Source of the DNA: Natroniella acetigena | GTDB lineage: Bacteria > Bacillota > Halanaerobiia > Halobacteroidales > Halobacteroidaceae | NCBI RefSeq assembly: GCF_023227745.1 | Contig: NZ_JALKBX010000004.1 | Coordinates: forward strand, 27,664 to 91,663 | Reading direction: 5' to 3' | DNA: 64,000 nt | Shown: piece by piece, positions 30,720 to 39,321 of the stretch | Numbering within the stretch: the first letter of the stretch is position 1 | Layout: every line of letters starts with the position of its first letter | The notes under the pieces: generated by a model | The model's database searches: none | What the model was told of the DNA's origin: nothing | The model's input: the letters and a program-made list of their open reading frames with translations, nothing else | Position numbers and translations under genes: made by a program

Positions 30720-32732
30720 ATGGATTATAAAGAGAGTAAGTACTATAATAGCAAGCAACTCAGCTGGCTTAAATTTAACAATAGAGTGTTAGAAGAGGCC
30801 CAAGATGAATCTAACCCATTGTTAGAACGGGCCAAATTTTTGTCAATAACTGCCTCTAATTTAGATGAATTTGTAATGGTTCGGGTAGCAAGGTTGAAAA
30901 AGAGGGTTGACTCAGGGGTTGATAAGCAGGATAAAGCAGGTTATAAGCCACAACAGCTATTACTTGAGCTGTTAAATGGAATCCATAGTTTAGTTGCTAA
31001 ACAGTACAGTTGTTTTGCTGAGCTTTTGAATAATCTAGAGCAGGAAGACATTCTTTTTACTAAAATTGAAGATTTAACAATGAAACAGAAGTTGTTTTTA
31101 GATGATTATTTTGCAGAAACTATCTCTCCCATCTTGAATCCACTAATAATTGAGCAAGGTTCTTCCCTTTCATTCTTATCGAATAAAACTTTGTACTTAA
31201 GTGTACGATTAAAAAGTAAAAATTCTAAAGAGTCATCCTCTAAGCAAAAAGAGAACTTTTCTATAGTTAAGTTACCAACTACTTTATCTAGAGTTATTGA
31301 GCTTCCTACTGCCCAAGAGGATAAAAGAGTCTTTCTTTTATTAGAAAGAGTGATAGAAGAGTATATAGATTTATTATATTCTGATTATCAAGTTGAAGCT
31401 GTAAATGCTTTTAGAATTACTAGAAATGCTGATATTGATATTGATCAGGAAGCTCAAGATTTATTATTAGAGATGAAAGATTACTTAAGAAGGAGAGAAA
31501 GAGGTTTCCCAGTACGGCTTGAAGTTGAAGAAGAGATGGATGGTCAATTGAAAGAGTTTTTATTAGGATCTTTAAAGCTGAGTGAAAGTGATACATATGA
31601 GGTTGCCGGGCCAATTGATCTGACATTTTTGCTGGAGTTTAGTCAATTAGAAGGATATGATCATTTAAGATTTGAACCATTAGTGCCTCAGTCTGCTCAG
31701 GATTTTGATGGTTATGATGATATTTTCACCCAGATTAATGAACGAGATCGATTGGTCCATCATCCGTATGAATCTTTTGAGCCAGTGATTGAGTTGGTTC
31801 GCCAAGCTGCAGTTGATCCTAAAGTAATCGCCATTAAGCAGACAATTTATAGGGTTAGTGAAGACTCCCCAATTATTGATGCACTGCTCAAGGCAGTAGA
31901 GAATGGTAAGCAGGTTACTGTATTTGTAGAGTTGAAAGCAAGGTTTGATGAAGAGAACAATATTTCACTGGTCAAAAAGCTGGAGAATGCAGGTTGCCAT
32001 GTTCTCTATGGTTTAGCTGGATTAAAAGTACATGCCAAAGCATTATTAGTTGTTAGAGAGGAAGATGAAAGGATTAAGCGGTATGTGCATCTGGGTACAG
32101 GAAATTATAATGATCAGACTGCTAAGGTATATACAGATTTTAGTATGTTTACTGCTAAAGATGATTTTGGTAGAGATGTTGCAAAGCTATTTAATTTCTT
32201 AAATGGTTCTTTAGAATCACCTGATTGGAGAAAGATAACAGTAGCTCCATTCAATTTACGATATAATTTTACTAAATTGATTAGAAATGAGATCGAGCAA
32301 GTCAAATTGGGCAAAGAAGGGCGAATAATTGCTAAGATGAATGCTTTGGTTGACCAAAAGATTATTACAGAATTGTATTCTGCTTCAACAGCAGGGGTTA
32401 AAGTTGATTTAATTATTAGGGGAATTTGCTGTTTATCTCCTGGACTGAAAGGGTTGAGTGAAAATATAAGGGTAATTAGTATTGTAGGTAGATTTTTAGA
32501 GCATAGTAGGGTCTTTTATTTTGAGAATGGAGGAGAAGCGAAACTCTTTCTAGCCAGTGCTGATTGGAGACCACGTAATTTAAATCGAAGAATAGAAGTT
32601 TTATTTCCAGTTGAGGAAGAAAAGTTAAAGAAAAGAATTATTAATATCTTAGAAATACTTTTGAGTGATACAGTTAAAGCTCGTAAGCAGCAGCCAGATG
32701 GAAGTTATCAACGACCCTCTTCCCTTCCATAA
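30720..32732 (+). CDS. ppk1: Polyphosphate kinase 1
   Basis: 670 residues with the N, H, C1 and C2 domains of PPK1. The start reads SKQLSWLKFNNRVLEEA. The autophosphorylated His is in GLKVHAKALLV and the second active-site His in GRFLEHSRVFYF. It reversibly makes long-chain polyphosphate from ATP. It is the first gene of a block devoted to phosphate storage and uptake (30.7-47.2 kb). The site AAAAAGAGGATG stands before the ATG. I see no Pho box directly upstream. Confidence 0.93.
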   Translation: MDYKESKYYNSKQLSWLKFNNRVLEEAQDESNPLLERAKFLSITASNLDEFVMVRVARLKKRVDSGVDKQDKAGYKPQQLLLELLNGIHSLVAKQYSCFAELLNNLEQEDILFTKIEDLTMKQKLFLDDYFAETISPILNPLIIEQGSSLSFLSNKTLYLSVRLKSKNSKESSSKQKENFSIVKLPTTLSRVIELPTAQEDKRVFLLLERVIEEYIDLLYSDYQVEAVNAFRITRNADIDIDQEAQDLLLEMKDYLRRRERGFPVRLEVEEEMDGQLKEFLLGSLKLSESDTYEVAGPIDLTFLLEFSQLEGYDHLRFEPLVPQSAQDFDGYDDIFTQINERDRLVHHPYESFEPVIELVRQAAVDPKVIAIKQTIYRVSEDSPIIDALLKAVENGKQVTVFVELKARFDEENNISLVKKLENAGCHVLYGLAGLKVHAKALLVVREEDERIKRYVHLGTGNYNDQTAKVYTDFSMFTAKDDFGRDVAKLFNFLNGSLESPDWRKITVAPFNLRYNFTKLIRNEIEQVKLGKEGRIIAKMNALVDQKIITELYSASTAGVKVDLIIRGICCLSPGLKGLSENIRVISIVGRFLEHSRVFYFENGGEAKLFLASADWRPRNLNRRIEVLFPVEEEKLKKRIINILEILLSDTVKARKQQPDGSYQRPSSLP

Positions 32733-32770
32733 ATTACATCTTTCTTCTGTTAGAAGGAAACCGATATCTA

Positions 32771-32779
32771 TGTTATAAT
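32771..32779 (+). promoter_or_regulatory. Extended -10 promoter before the FtsH-like pair
   Basis: TGTTATAAT, an extended TGn-TATAAT box, 57 bases before the ATG at 32836. No good -35 is visible, as is common for this promoter type. Confidence 0.5.
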
Positions 32780-32835
32780 AGCTTGTGTCAGAAGAAACTG
32801 ATAATAGTTATTATTTGAAGGAAGGGGGAAAGAAG

Positions 32836-33357
32836 ATGAAACAGATTAATTTTAAATTATTGGTTGGTGTCTTAATTGTTTCATTGGCTGTTTTTTTTCT
32901 GGGAAATCATTTGGTAAATAATTATCGTTTAAATCGTAATTTGACTGATCAATTGATGGAAATTGATGGTATAGAAAATGTTGAAATCAATCAAAGCAAT
33001 TCTCAATATAGATTGGAGATATTGTTAAATCAAGAAGTAGAAGACTTACAGTTGACCTTTAATCAACTCAAGGACGAAGTTGATGATACTTTTGAAGAAC
33101 GAGAGTATGAAATAGAATTAAAAGCAGATTCAACGGAGGTGCTTGAGCAAACAAGTAAGGTAGTTGATTTGGCTTTATATGAAGCGATCACAACTGGTGA
33201 GTTTGTTAAATTAGCTGAGCGAATTGAGAATTACAGAGAAGAATATGGGTTAGAAGAAGCAATAATTCAGGTTGACAGTGAGCATATTTATTTAACTTTA
33301 ATTGAAGATGAAGCAGTACTTTATAAAGTTGTAGAACGAGAGGCAAAAAATGATTAG
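32836..33357 (+). CDS. Membrane-anchored protein of unknown function, partner of a short FtsH
   Basis: 173 residues from ATG 32836 after AGGGGGAA. An N-terminal membrane segment (about 7-26, LLVGVLIVSLAVFFLGNHLV) is followed by a mixed alpha/beta domain with repeated acidic stretches (DGIENVEINQSNSQYRLEIL). No family is recognised. It ends just before the FtsH-like gene, so the two are probably an operon. This FtsH lacks a normal extracytoplasmic domain, and this protein might provide one; that is only an inference. Confidence 0.6.
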   Translation: MKQINFKLLVGVLIVSLAVFFLGNHLVNNYRLNRNLTDQLMEIDGIENVEINQSNSQYRLEILLNQEVEDLQLTFNQLKDEVDDTFEEREYEIELKADSTEVLEQTSKVVDLALYEAITTGEFVKLAERIENYREEYGLEEAIIQVDSEHIYLTLIEDEAVLYKVVEREAKND

Positions 33358-33369
33358 GAGGTGACAGAG

Positions 33370-34866
33370 ATGGTTAAAGAATTCAGTTTAGGAATTGGAC
33401 TAGCAATTGTTATCTTTTTAGCTGTACAAGGGATTAATTTATTTCCATTCGTCTTTTTAGGTGGAATAGGATATTACTTCTTTAAAACTATTGGTAAAGA
33501 AGAGTTGGGAAATAAATTTTTAATCACAGGTGGTAATGATGATCAGTCAAATGTTCCTCAAGTAGATTTTGCAGACATTGGGGGACAAGAGACAGCTAAA
33601 AATGAACTATTAGAAGCATTAGAATTTGTTAAGAGTAAAGAAGAGATCAAGAAGTTAGGAATTAGACCGTTAAAGGGTTTGTTGTTGAGTGGACCACCGG
33701 GAACTGGAAAGACATTGATGGCTAAAGCAGCAGCTAACTATATCGAGTCTGTCTTTATTTCTACATCGGGAAGTGAATTTATTGAGATGTATGCTGGTGT
33801 AGGGGCCAAGCGGGTGAGAAAGATATTTAAGGAAGCCCGAGATAAGGCAAAGAAAGCAGAGAAGAATAATGCAATTATCTTTATTGATGAGATCGATATT
33901 TTAGGTGGTAAACGGGGCCAAAATGGTAGCCATATGGAATATGATCAAACTTTAAACCAATTACTGGTTGAACTTGATGGGATCTCTGTAGATGATCAAG
34001 TCAATATTTTGGTTATTGGGGCTACTAATAGAATTGATATTTTAGATAATGCACTATTACGACCGGGTCGATTTGATCGAATTGTAAAGGTTGATCTACC
34101 TGATAAAGAGGGAAGAGAGCATATTTTAGAGATTCATACTAAAAATAAACCTTTAGTAGCTGATGTTAGTTTAGAGCAACTTGCTAAAGAGACATTCCGT
34201 TTCTCAGGAGCTCAACTGGAGAATCTGACTAATGAAGCTGCAATTATGGCAATGAGAGAAGAAGCAGAAGAGATTGAGATGAAACACTTTAAGGAAGCGA
34301 TCGATAAAGTAATGATGGGAGAAAAATTGAATCGTCGTCCTAATGAAGAAGAGTTGAAACGGGTTGCTTACCATGAGACTGGACATGCTTTATTAGGAGA
34401 AGTAGTTAATCCTAATTCTGTCTCTAATATTACGATTACGTCACGAGGAAAGGCATTAGGGTATGTAAGGCATAACCCTGAGGATGATTTTTATCTACAG
34501 ACAGTTGATTATTTAAAGGATCAGATTGCAGTCTTAATTGCTGGTTCTTTAGTGGAAGAAGAGATTTTAGGGAATCGAAGTACAGGTGCAGCTAATGACT
34601 TCAAAAAAGCGATGGAGTTGGCTAAGAAGATTGTATTTTCAGGAATGTCTAAATTAGGTGTAGTAAGTAAGGATACTGTTCCGCAAAAGTTATTGTATGA
34701 TACTATGAGTGAAATTATTGCTGAACAAGAAGAACGAGTTACAGCAGAAATCTTGCCTAATCAAGAGTTTATTGCTGAGGTTGTTGAAGATTTATTGGTG
34801 CAAGAAAGTATTAGTGGAGAAGAGTTTAGAGCAAGATTGAAAACTGAACAAGAAGTAGTAGCATAA
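33370..34866 (+). CDS. Short FtsH-like membrane AAA protease
   Basis: About 498 residues from ATG 33370, set by AGGAGG 8 nt upstream (GTG 33361 is also in frame). A short hydrophobic N-terminus (about 8-40) replaces the usual two membrane spans and extracytoplasmic domain. The AAA domain has GPPGTGKT, IIFIDEID and the arginine-finger segment LLRPGRFDR. The M41 peptidase has HETGH and the distal TGAANDFKKA. All catalytic parts are present. It is 100-150 residues shorter than standard FtsH, suggesting a paralogue rather than the housekeeping enzyme. It may degrade membrane or sporulation proteins. Confidence 0.85.
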   Translation: MVKEFSLGIGLAIVIFLAVQGINLFPFVFLGGIGYYFFKTIGKEELGNKFLITGGNDDQSNVPQVDFADIGGQETAKNELLEALEFVKSKEEIKKLGIRPLKGLLLSGPPGTGKTLMAKAAANYIESVFISTSGSEFIEMYAGVGAKRVRKIFKEARDKAKKAEKNNAIIFIDEIDILGGKRGQNGSHMEYDQTLNQLLVELDGISVDDQVNILVIGATNRIDILDNALLRPGRFDRIVKVDLPDKEGREHILEIHTKNKPLVADVSLEQLAKETFRFSGAQLENLTNEAAIMAMREEAEEIEMKHFKEAIDKVMMGEKLNRRPNEEELKRVAYHETGHALLGEVVNPNSVSNITITSRGKALGYVRHNPEDDFYLQTVDYLKDQIAVLIAGSLVEEEILGNRSTGAANDFKKAMELAKKIVFSGMSKLGVVSKDTVPQKLLYDTMSEIIAEQEERVTAEILPNQEFIAEVVEDLLVQESISGEEFRARLKTEQEVVA

Positions 34867-34899
34867 GCAGGCTAACTTGCAAAAGTTGGTCTGCTTTTT
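34865..34899 (+). terminator. Terminator after the FtsH-like gene
   Basis: AGCAG..AACTT / AAGTT..CTGCT stem followed by five T. Confidence 0.75.
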
Positions 34900-34900
34900 C

Positions 34901-35200
34901 ACATACAATATTGTGGCACTTTCGTGCCACAGGAATTAGGAATTTGGAATAAGTAATCAGTAAAAAAATCATGTAGGGGCAGGTCCCTGTGGATATGGTC
35001 TTTATGTTTTTCACGAACAGTCCTGGTTTCTAGGACTGGTAGGGTGATTTTCATGAAAGGGTTGATAAACCCTGTAGGGGTTTCACGAAGAGTCTTGATT
35101 TTTAGACTCGTAGGTCTGCCCATGTTAAACCAGGGCGACCACGGGGAGTCGCCCCTACAAAAACATATTATTTCACGAACGAAAAGTGCCACTTAATATC
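34901..35200. repeat. Palindrome-ended repeat, variant copy E, with hairpin modules
   Basis: The left end GTGGCACTTTCGTGCCAC (34913-34930) and the right AAGTGCCACTTAATATC relate it to copies A to C. The inside is different. Outer arms GTAGGGGC and GCCCCTAC (about 34974 and 35150) enclose stem-loops CAGTCC/GGACTG, GGGTT/AACCC and GAGTCT/AGACTC, joined by TTTCACGAA. This is the reverse of the CTTCGTGAAA linkers in copy C. Confidence 0.75.
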
Positions 35201-35207
35201 AATAAAA

Positions 35208-35237
35208 TTGGATTTTAGAACAATAATTGATTATAAT
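35208..35237 (+). promoter_or_regulatory. phoB promoter candidate
   Basis: TTGGAT (35208-35213), 18 bp, TATAAT (35232-35237), directly after repeat E and about 75 bases before phoB. No TTAACA-type Pho box is seen here. Confidence 0.5.
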
Positions 35238-35310
35238 AAGGGTGAAAAGATAGATAGTTGACAATACCTTTATCGAATAATCATTAAATAATTATAAGTA
35301 GGTGATAGTT

Positions 35311-36006
35311 ATGTCAAGTAAGGTTTTGGTCGTTGATGATGAGGAGAATATAGTTGAATTAATCAAATTTAACTTAGAACAAGAAGGCTATCAAGTATTA
35401 ACTGCTTATGATGGAGTTGAAGCATTAGAGAAGGTTAAAGAGAAAGAATTTGATTTAGTAGTTTTGGACCTGATGTTACCGCAAATTGATGGGTTTGAAG
35501 TTTGTCGTCAAATCAGAACGGATGATAAATTAAAGAGGCTACCAGTTATTATGTTATCAGCTAAGGGAGAAGAGGTTGATAAGGTATTAGGATTAGAACT
35601 GGGGGCTGATGACTATGTAACTAAGCCATTCAGTCCTCGGGAATTGATTGCTAGAGTGAAGGCAGTTTTACGACGAAGTAGTAATATTTTAGATTTAGAT
35701 CAAAAATTAATAGAACAAGGTGAGATTAAGTTTGATTTAGAGAAGTATCAAGTTAAGATTAAGGGCCAAGAGCTCAATTTAACCCCTAAAGAATTTGCAG
35801 TATTATCAATTTTAATTGAGCATCCTGGACAAGTCTTCTCTCGTAGCTATTTATTAGCAGAGATCTGGGGTTATGATTATCATGGTGATACAAGGACAAT
35901 TGATGTTCATATTAGAAGGTTGAGAAAGAAGATTGCTCAGTATAGTGAAGAAGAATATATCTTAACAGTTAGAGGTGTTGGATATAAATTTAAAGAATTA
36001 AAATAA
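35311..36006 (+). CDS. phoB: Phosphate-response regulator, OmpR/PhoB family
   Basis: 231 residues from ATG 35311 (AGGTG site; GTG 35302 also in frame). The receiver domain (about 1-120) has DDEEN, the phosphorylated Asp in VVLDLMLPQIDG and the Lys in VTKPFSPRE. The winged-helix DNA-binding domain (about 130-230) has LTPKEFAVLSILIEHPGQV and TIDVHIRRLRKKI. It pairs with the adjacent sensor kinase. Pho-box-like sites at five places downstream make a PhoB/PhoP identity likely; a WalR-type regulator would otherwise be possible. Confidence 0.85.
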   Translation: MSSKVLVVDDEENIVELIKFNLEQEGYQVLTAYDGVEALEKVKEKEFDLVVLDLMLPQIDGFEVCRQIRTDDKLKRLPVIMLSAKGEEVDKVLGLELGADDYVTKPFSPRELIARVKAVLRRSSNILDLDQKLIEQGEIKFDLEKYQVKIKGQELNLTPKEFAVLSILIEHPGQVFSRSYLLAEIWGYDYHGDTRTIDVHIRRLRKKIAQYSEEEYILTVRGVGYKFKELK

Positions 36007-36018
36007 GGAGCTAGCGAT

Positions 36019-37785
36019 ATGTTACGAAAACTTTCTAGTATTAAAAGTAAGATTGTAATTTTATATTTAATTTTATTAGTAGTCACCATGGTATTTGCAG
36101 GTTATTATTTACAACATTCTTTACAAAATTACTTTTCTCAGTGGATGGAACAAGAAGTGATCAAGAAGATGAATTTAGTTACTGATGTTATCAATCCGTT
36201 ACTTGAAGAAGGAGATTTAACCTCTTTAAATGAGGCTGTCAATAATTTTGGGGATAAATTAGAGACTCGATTTACGATTATTGATTCAGAAGGAGTTCCT
36301 TTGGCAGATTCTAGAGAGGAACCTCAAAAGATGGAAAATCATTTACAGCGACCTGAAGTGCAGATGGTATTAGAGGAAGAGATTGGTAGAACAGAACGTT
36401 ATAGTTCAACATTGGATGCTGAAATGAGATATATAGCATTACCAATTATAAGAGATGGAGAAATGATAGGAATAGTACGAGGAGCTATGGAGCTTAATGA
36501 TTTAAAAGAACTCTTTCGAGGGATTTGGAATGTTTTATTACAGGCTGGAGTAGTAGTAATTATAATCTCAACTCTGTTGTCGTTAAAAATGACTGAAAAA
36601 ATTACTAATCCAATTGAAAGAATAACTTCAGCTGCTCAAAAGATAGCTAATGGATTTTTAGATCAAAAATTGGTGATTAGAACTAAAGATGAAATAGGGC
36701 AATTGGCAGAAATGTTTAATCATATGGTCAATCGGGTTAAAGATAAGATTGATGAATTATCAGCAGAGAAGAATAAGATTGAAGCAATAGTAACCAGTAT
36801 TGCTGATGGGGTAATTGCAGTTAATAATCAAGAAGAAGTTATTTTATTTAATCCTGCTGCTGAAGATATCTTTGGAATTAAAGAGCAAGAGGTGAGTGGA
36901 AAGTCGATTATTCAAATCACTAAAAATTATAAATTAGATGAATTAATAGAAAAAACGTTACAACAAGCAAGAGTTATAACAGAAGAAGTAGAAATTTTAT
37001 TACCAGAAAAGAGAATTTTTAGGGTTCAAGTGGCTCCTATTAAGGATAATCAAGAAACTAAAGGTGTTGTTGCTGTCTTACGAGATATTACTGAAATAAG
37101 GCGACTGGAAAGAATGAGAAGAGATTTTGTCAGTAATGTTTCTCATGAATTAAAGACACCTTTAACTTCAATTAAAGGTTATGTAGAAACTTTAGTAGAT
37201 AGTAAGCTTGATTATGAAACAGCTCAGCATTTTTTAGGAATTATCAATGATGAAACGAGTCGTTTAGAGAGGTTGATTACCGATTTATTGGATTTATCTA
37301 AAATAGAGTCAGTATCTAACTTGGGGATTAGTCAAGAAGTAGATCTGGTAGAAGTGATTAGAGATGCTAGTTCATTATTAAAGAATAAGGCTGAAGAGAA
37401 AGAGATAGATTTAAAGCTCTCTCTACCTTTTGAAGCTCCTATAATTAAAGGTAAACAAGATCAAGTATCGAGATTAATAATTAATTTGCTTGATAATGCT
37501 ATTAAGTATACTCCACAAGGGGGTAAAGTTAAAACAGTTCTTTATTTGGAAAAGGATGAAATTATAATAGAAGTTGAAGACAATGGAATTGGAATACCTG
37601 AGCAGGATTTAGAGCGGATTTTTGAGCGGTTTTATCGGGTCGATAAGGCGCGAACAAGAAAACAAGGTGGTACAGGATTGGGTTTATCGATTGTAAAGCA
37701 TATTGTGAGACAGTATAATGGGGAGATTGATGTTGAAAGTAAGTTAGAGCAGGGGACGAAGTTTATCGTTAGTTTACCGTTGTAA
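36019..37785 (+). CDS. phoR: Phosphate sensor histidine kinase
   Basis: 588 residues: a membrane segment (about 10-30), an extracytoplasmic sensor domain (about 32-165), a second segment (about 172-193), HAMP (about 195-247), PAS (about 255-365), HisKA with the phospho-accepting His in FVSNVSHELKTPLTSIKGY, and an ATPase domain (NLLDNAIKYTP, DNGIGIP, GGTGLGLSIVKH). It lies 12 bases after phoB, forming the two-component pair. This is the PhoR/WalK architecture, and context favours phosphate sensing. Confidence 0.87.
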   Translation: MLRKLSSIKSKIVILYLILLVVTMVFAGYYLQHSLQNYFSQWMEQEVIKKMNLVTDVINPLLEEGDLTSLNEAVNNFGDKLETRFTIIDSEGVPLADSREEPQKMENHLQRPEVQMVLEEEIGRTERYSSTLDAEMRYIALPIIRDGEMIGIVRGAMELNDLKELFRGIWNVLLQAGVVVIIISTLLSLKMTEKITNPIERITSAAQKIANGFLDQKLVIRTKDEIGQLAEMFNHMVNRVKDKIDELSAEKNKIEAIVTSIADGVIAVNNQEEVILFNPAAEDIFGIKEQEVSGKSIIQITKNYKLDELIEKTLQQARVITEEVEILLPEKRIFRVQVAPIKDNQETKGVVAVLRDITEIRRLERMRRDFVSNVSHELKTPLTSIKGYVETLVDSKLDYETAQHFLGIINDETSRLERLITDLLDLSKIESVSNLGISQEVDLVEVIRDASSLLKNKAEEKEIDLKLSLPFEAPIIKGKQDQVSRLIINLLDNAIKYTPQGGKVKTVLYLEKDEIIIEVEDNGIGIPEQDLERIFERFYRVDKARTRKQGGTGLGLSIVKHIVRQYNGEIDVESKLEQGTKFIVSLPL

Positions 37786-37822
37786 TTGACTTGAATTTAA
37801 ATTAAATATTGATGTTTTGCGT

Positions 37823-37857
37823 AAGAGCACTTTATTTAAGGATGCTCTTTAGCTTTT
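37823..37857 (+). terminator. Terminator candidate after phoR
   Basis: AAGAGCA/TGCTCTT stem with a 13-nt loop and a following TTTAGCTTTT. Confidence 0.6.
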
Positions 37858-37867
37858 CGAGAGCTAT

Positions 37868-37923
37868 TTTTAACAATAAATTAACAACTTGTTAATTTAT
37901 TGTTAAAATAGTTCTGTTATTAG
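37868..37923 (+). promoter_or_regulatory. Palindromic Pho box array
   Basis: A perfect 41-bp inverted repeat (20-bp arms, centre 37888). It also contains direct TTAACA-like hexamers every 11 bp: 37870, 37881, 37892 (TTAATT) and 37903 (TTAAAA). Twenty bp after the third hexamer is TATTAG (37918-37923), a weak -10. The layout matches the other four Pho sites. The predicted transcript would reach the terminator at 37961-38000 after about 70 nt. Confidence 0.7.
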
Positions 37924-37960
37924 ACTTTTTAACCTCCTGTAATATAGATGTTACATCGTT

Positions 37961-38000
37961 AATATTCCCAGTTTGGGAAATCCAAACTGGGAATATTTTT
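37961..38000 (+). terminator. Strong terminator between the palindromic Pho site and the PHP gene
   Basis: A perfect 16-bp stem (AATATTCCCAGTTTGG and its complement), loop GAAAT, and a T run. No gene lies between the Pho site and this terminator. Confidence 0.85.
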
Positions 38001-38025
38001 GTGGGGGGTATAGTTTTTAGGTTTG

Positions 38026-38079
38026 TTAATTTAAATTTAACATAGGTTTAAAAATCTTGTAATAAAAATGTGCTATACT
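38026..38079 (+). promoter_or_regulatory. Pho box and promoter of the PHP phosphoesterase gene
   Basis: Hexamers TTAATT (38026), TTAACA (38037) and TTAAAA (38048) with 5-bp spacers, then 20 bp to TATACT (38074-38079). It is more degenerate than the pst sites, but the spacing is identical. Confidence 0.65.
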
Positions 38080-38121
38080 AATTAATATAGTATAATAATT
38101 AATAATTTGTGGAGGTGAGAA

Positions 38122-39003
38122 ATGAAGAAGGTAGATTTACATATTCATAGTAGTTATAGTGATGATGCAGATTTTAAGCCTCAAGAGTTGATTAAAAAAG
38201 CTAAAGAAAAGGGTCTTGCTGCTATAGCAATTGCTGATCATAATGTTGTTGGAGGATCTAAAGAAGCATTAAGGTTGACTGCTGATGATAAATTGGAGGT
38301 GATTCCTGCAATTGAATTTGATACTAATTATAAAGATACAGTGCTTCATATATTGGGTTATTATCTTAATTTAGATTTTCCAAAGATTAGTGAGTTAGTA
38401 GCAGGAATTGATGAGGCAAAAGAGAAGAGGTTTTATGGAAGGGTTAAAAAATTACAGCAATTAGGCTTTGCTATCACTGCTGAAGAAGTTTTAGAATATG
38501 CAGGTGAGAATGGTGGACCTTATGGTGAGTATATTGTTGAAATTTTATTTACTAAAGCAAAAGATGATAAGAGGTTAGAGTCATACCTTAATGGTGAAAA
38601 GAGTAACCAACCTAAATTTAACTTTATGATAGATTATTTTACTGTTGGTGGTGATGCCTATGTTCCTTGTTGGAAGCCTAGTACTAGAGATACAATTAAA
38701 TTGATTAATGAGCTAGGTGGTGTAGCAGTTTTGGCCCATCCTGGTTCAAATCTGACCTTTAATGATGGAGAGATTATTGATGATTTAGTTGAAATGGGTT
38801 TAGAGGGAATGGAGGTTTACAGTACATATCATAGTCAAAAAGAGATAGATGGCTTTCTTGAATTGGCTAAGGAGAAGAAGCTATTGGTGACAGCAGGTAG
38901 TGACTTTCACGGCCAATTTAAGCCTCAGATAGAGTTAGGAGAGATAGATGCTAACCATTATAGTATTGTGGAAGAGTTAAAGAAATTAAGTTCTAAAAAG
39001 TAA
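38122..39003 (+). CDS. PHP-domain metal-dependent phosphoesterase
   Basis: 293 residues. The PHP motifs are DLHIHSSYSDD at the N-terminus, IADHNVVGG, AVLAHPGSN and TAGSDFHG near the end, giving the full set of metal ligands. The nearest described relatives include nucleoside 3',5'-bisphosphate and oligoribonucleotide phosphatases (TrpH/YciV type). It could release phosphate from nucleotides. A Pho-type promoter upstream supports a role in phosphate scavenging. AGGTGAG precedes the ATG. Confidence 0.82.
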   Translation: MKKVDLHIHSSYSDDADFKPQELIKKAKEKGLAAIAIADHNVVGGSKEALRLTADDKLEVIPAIEFDTNYKDTVLHILGYYLNLDFPKISELVAGIDEAKEKRFYGRVKKLQQLGFAITAEEVLEYAGENGGPYGEYIVEILFTKAKDDKRLESYLNGEKSNQPKFNFMIDYFTVGGDAYVPCWKPSTRDTIKLINELGGVAVLAHPGSNLTFNDGEIIDDLVEMGLEGMEVYSTYHSQKEIDGFLELAKEKKLLVTAGSDFHGQFKPQIELGEIDANHYSIVEELKKLSSKK

Positions 39004-39114
39004 AGTTAGAACAGATGAGTTAATTTTTACAATTATCCATATATATAGAAGTTGTTAAAGGTTTTGAATTTTAATACTTTTGATTTTACTGACACTGACA
39101 CAGACTACTGACAC

Positions 39115-39200
39115 TATAAAAACTGAATTCTTTTTCAGTTTTTATATAGCTTGAGATATTAACAGATAGGTGGCTTGATTAAGCTGCCTATCTGTTTTCT
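39115..39200 (+). terminator. Tandem terminators after the PHP gene
   Basis: Two hairpins: TATAAAAACTGAA/TTCAGTTTTTATA (39115-39146), and the longer AACAGATAGGTGGCTT/AAGCTGCCTATCTGTT (39161-39196) with a following TTCTT. Both isolate the PHP unit from phnD. Confidence 0.8.
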
Positions 39201-39217
39201 TGTTTAGAAAATTAATA

Positions 39218-39271
39218 TTAACAAGATATTAACATTAATTTAATCTTCTTGTAAAGAAGAGATGCTACACT
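39218..39271 (+). promoter_or_regulatory. Pho box and promoter of phnDCE
   Basis: TTAACA (39218), TTAACA (39229), TTAATC (39240) with 5-bp spacers, then 20 bp to TACACT (39266-39271). The site is 50 bases before the phnD start. Confidence 0.8.
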
Positions 39272-39321
39272 AACTAATGTAAAGATAAGATATAAAAATT
39301 CAAGGAGGAATTAAGTTATTT

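Noticed and set aside
34899..35192. Minus-strand open frames over repeat E
   Set aside because: They run through palindromic modules of the repeat and lack family features.
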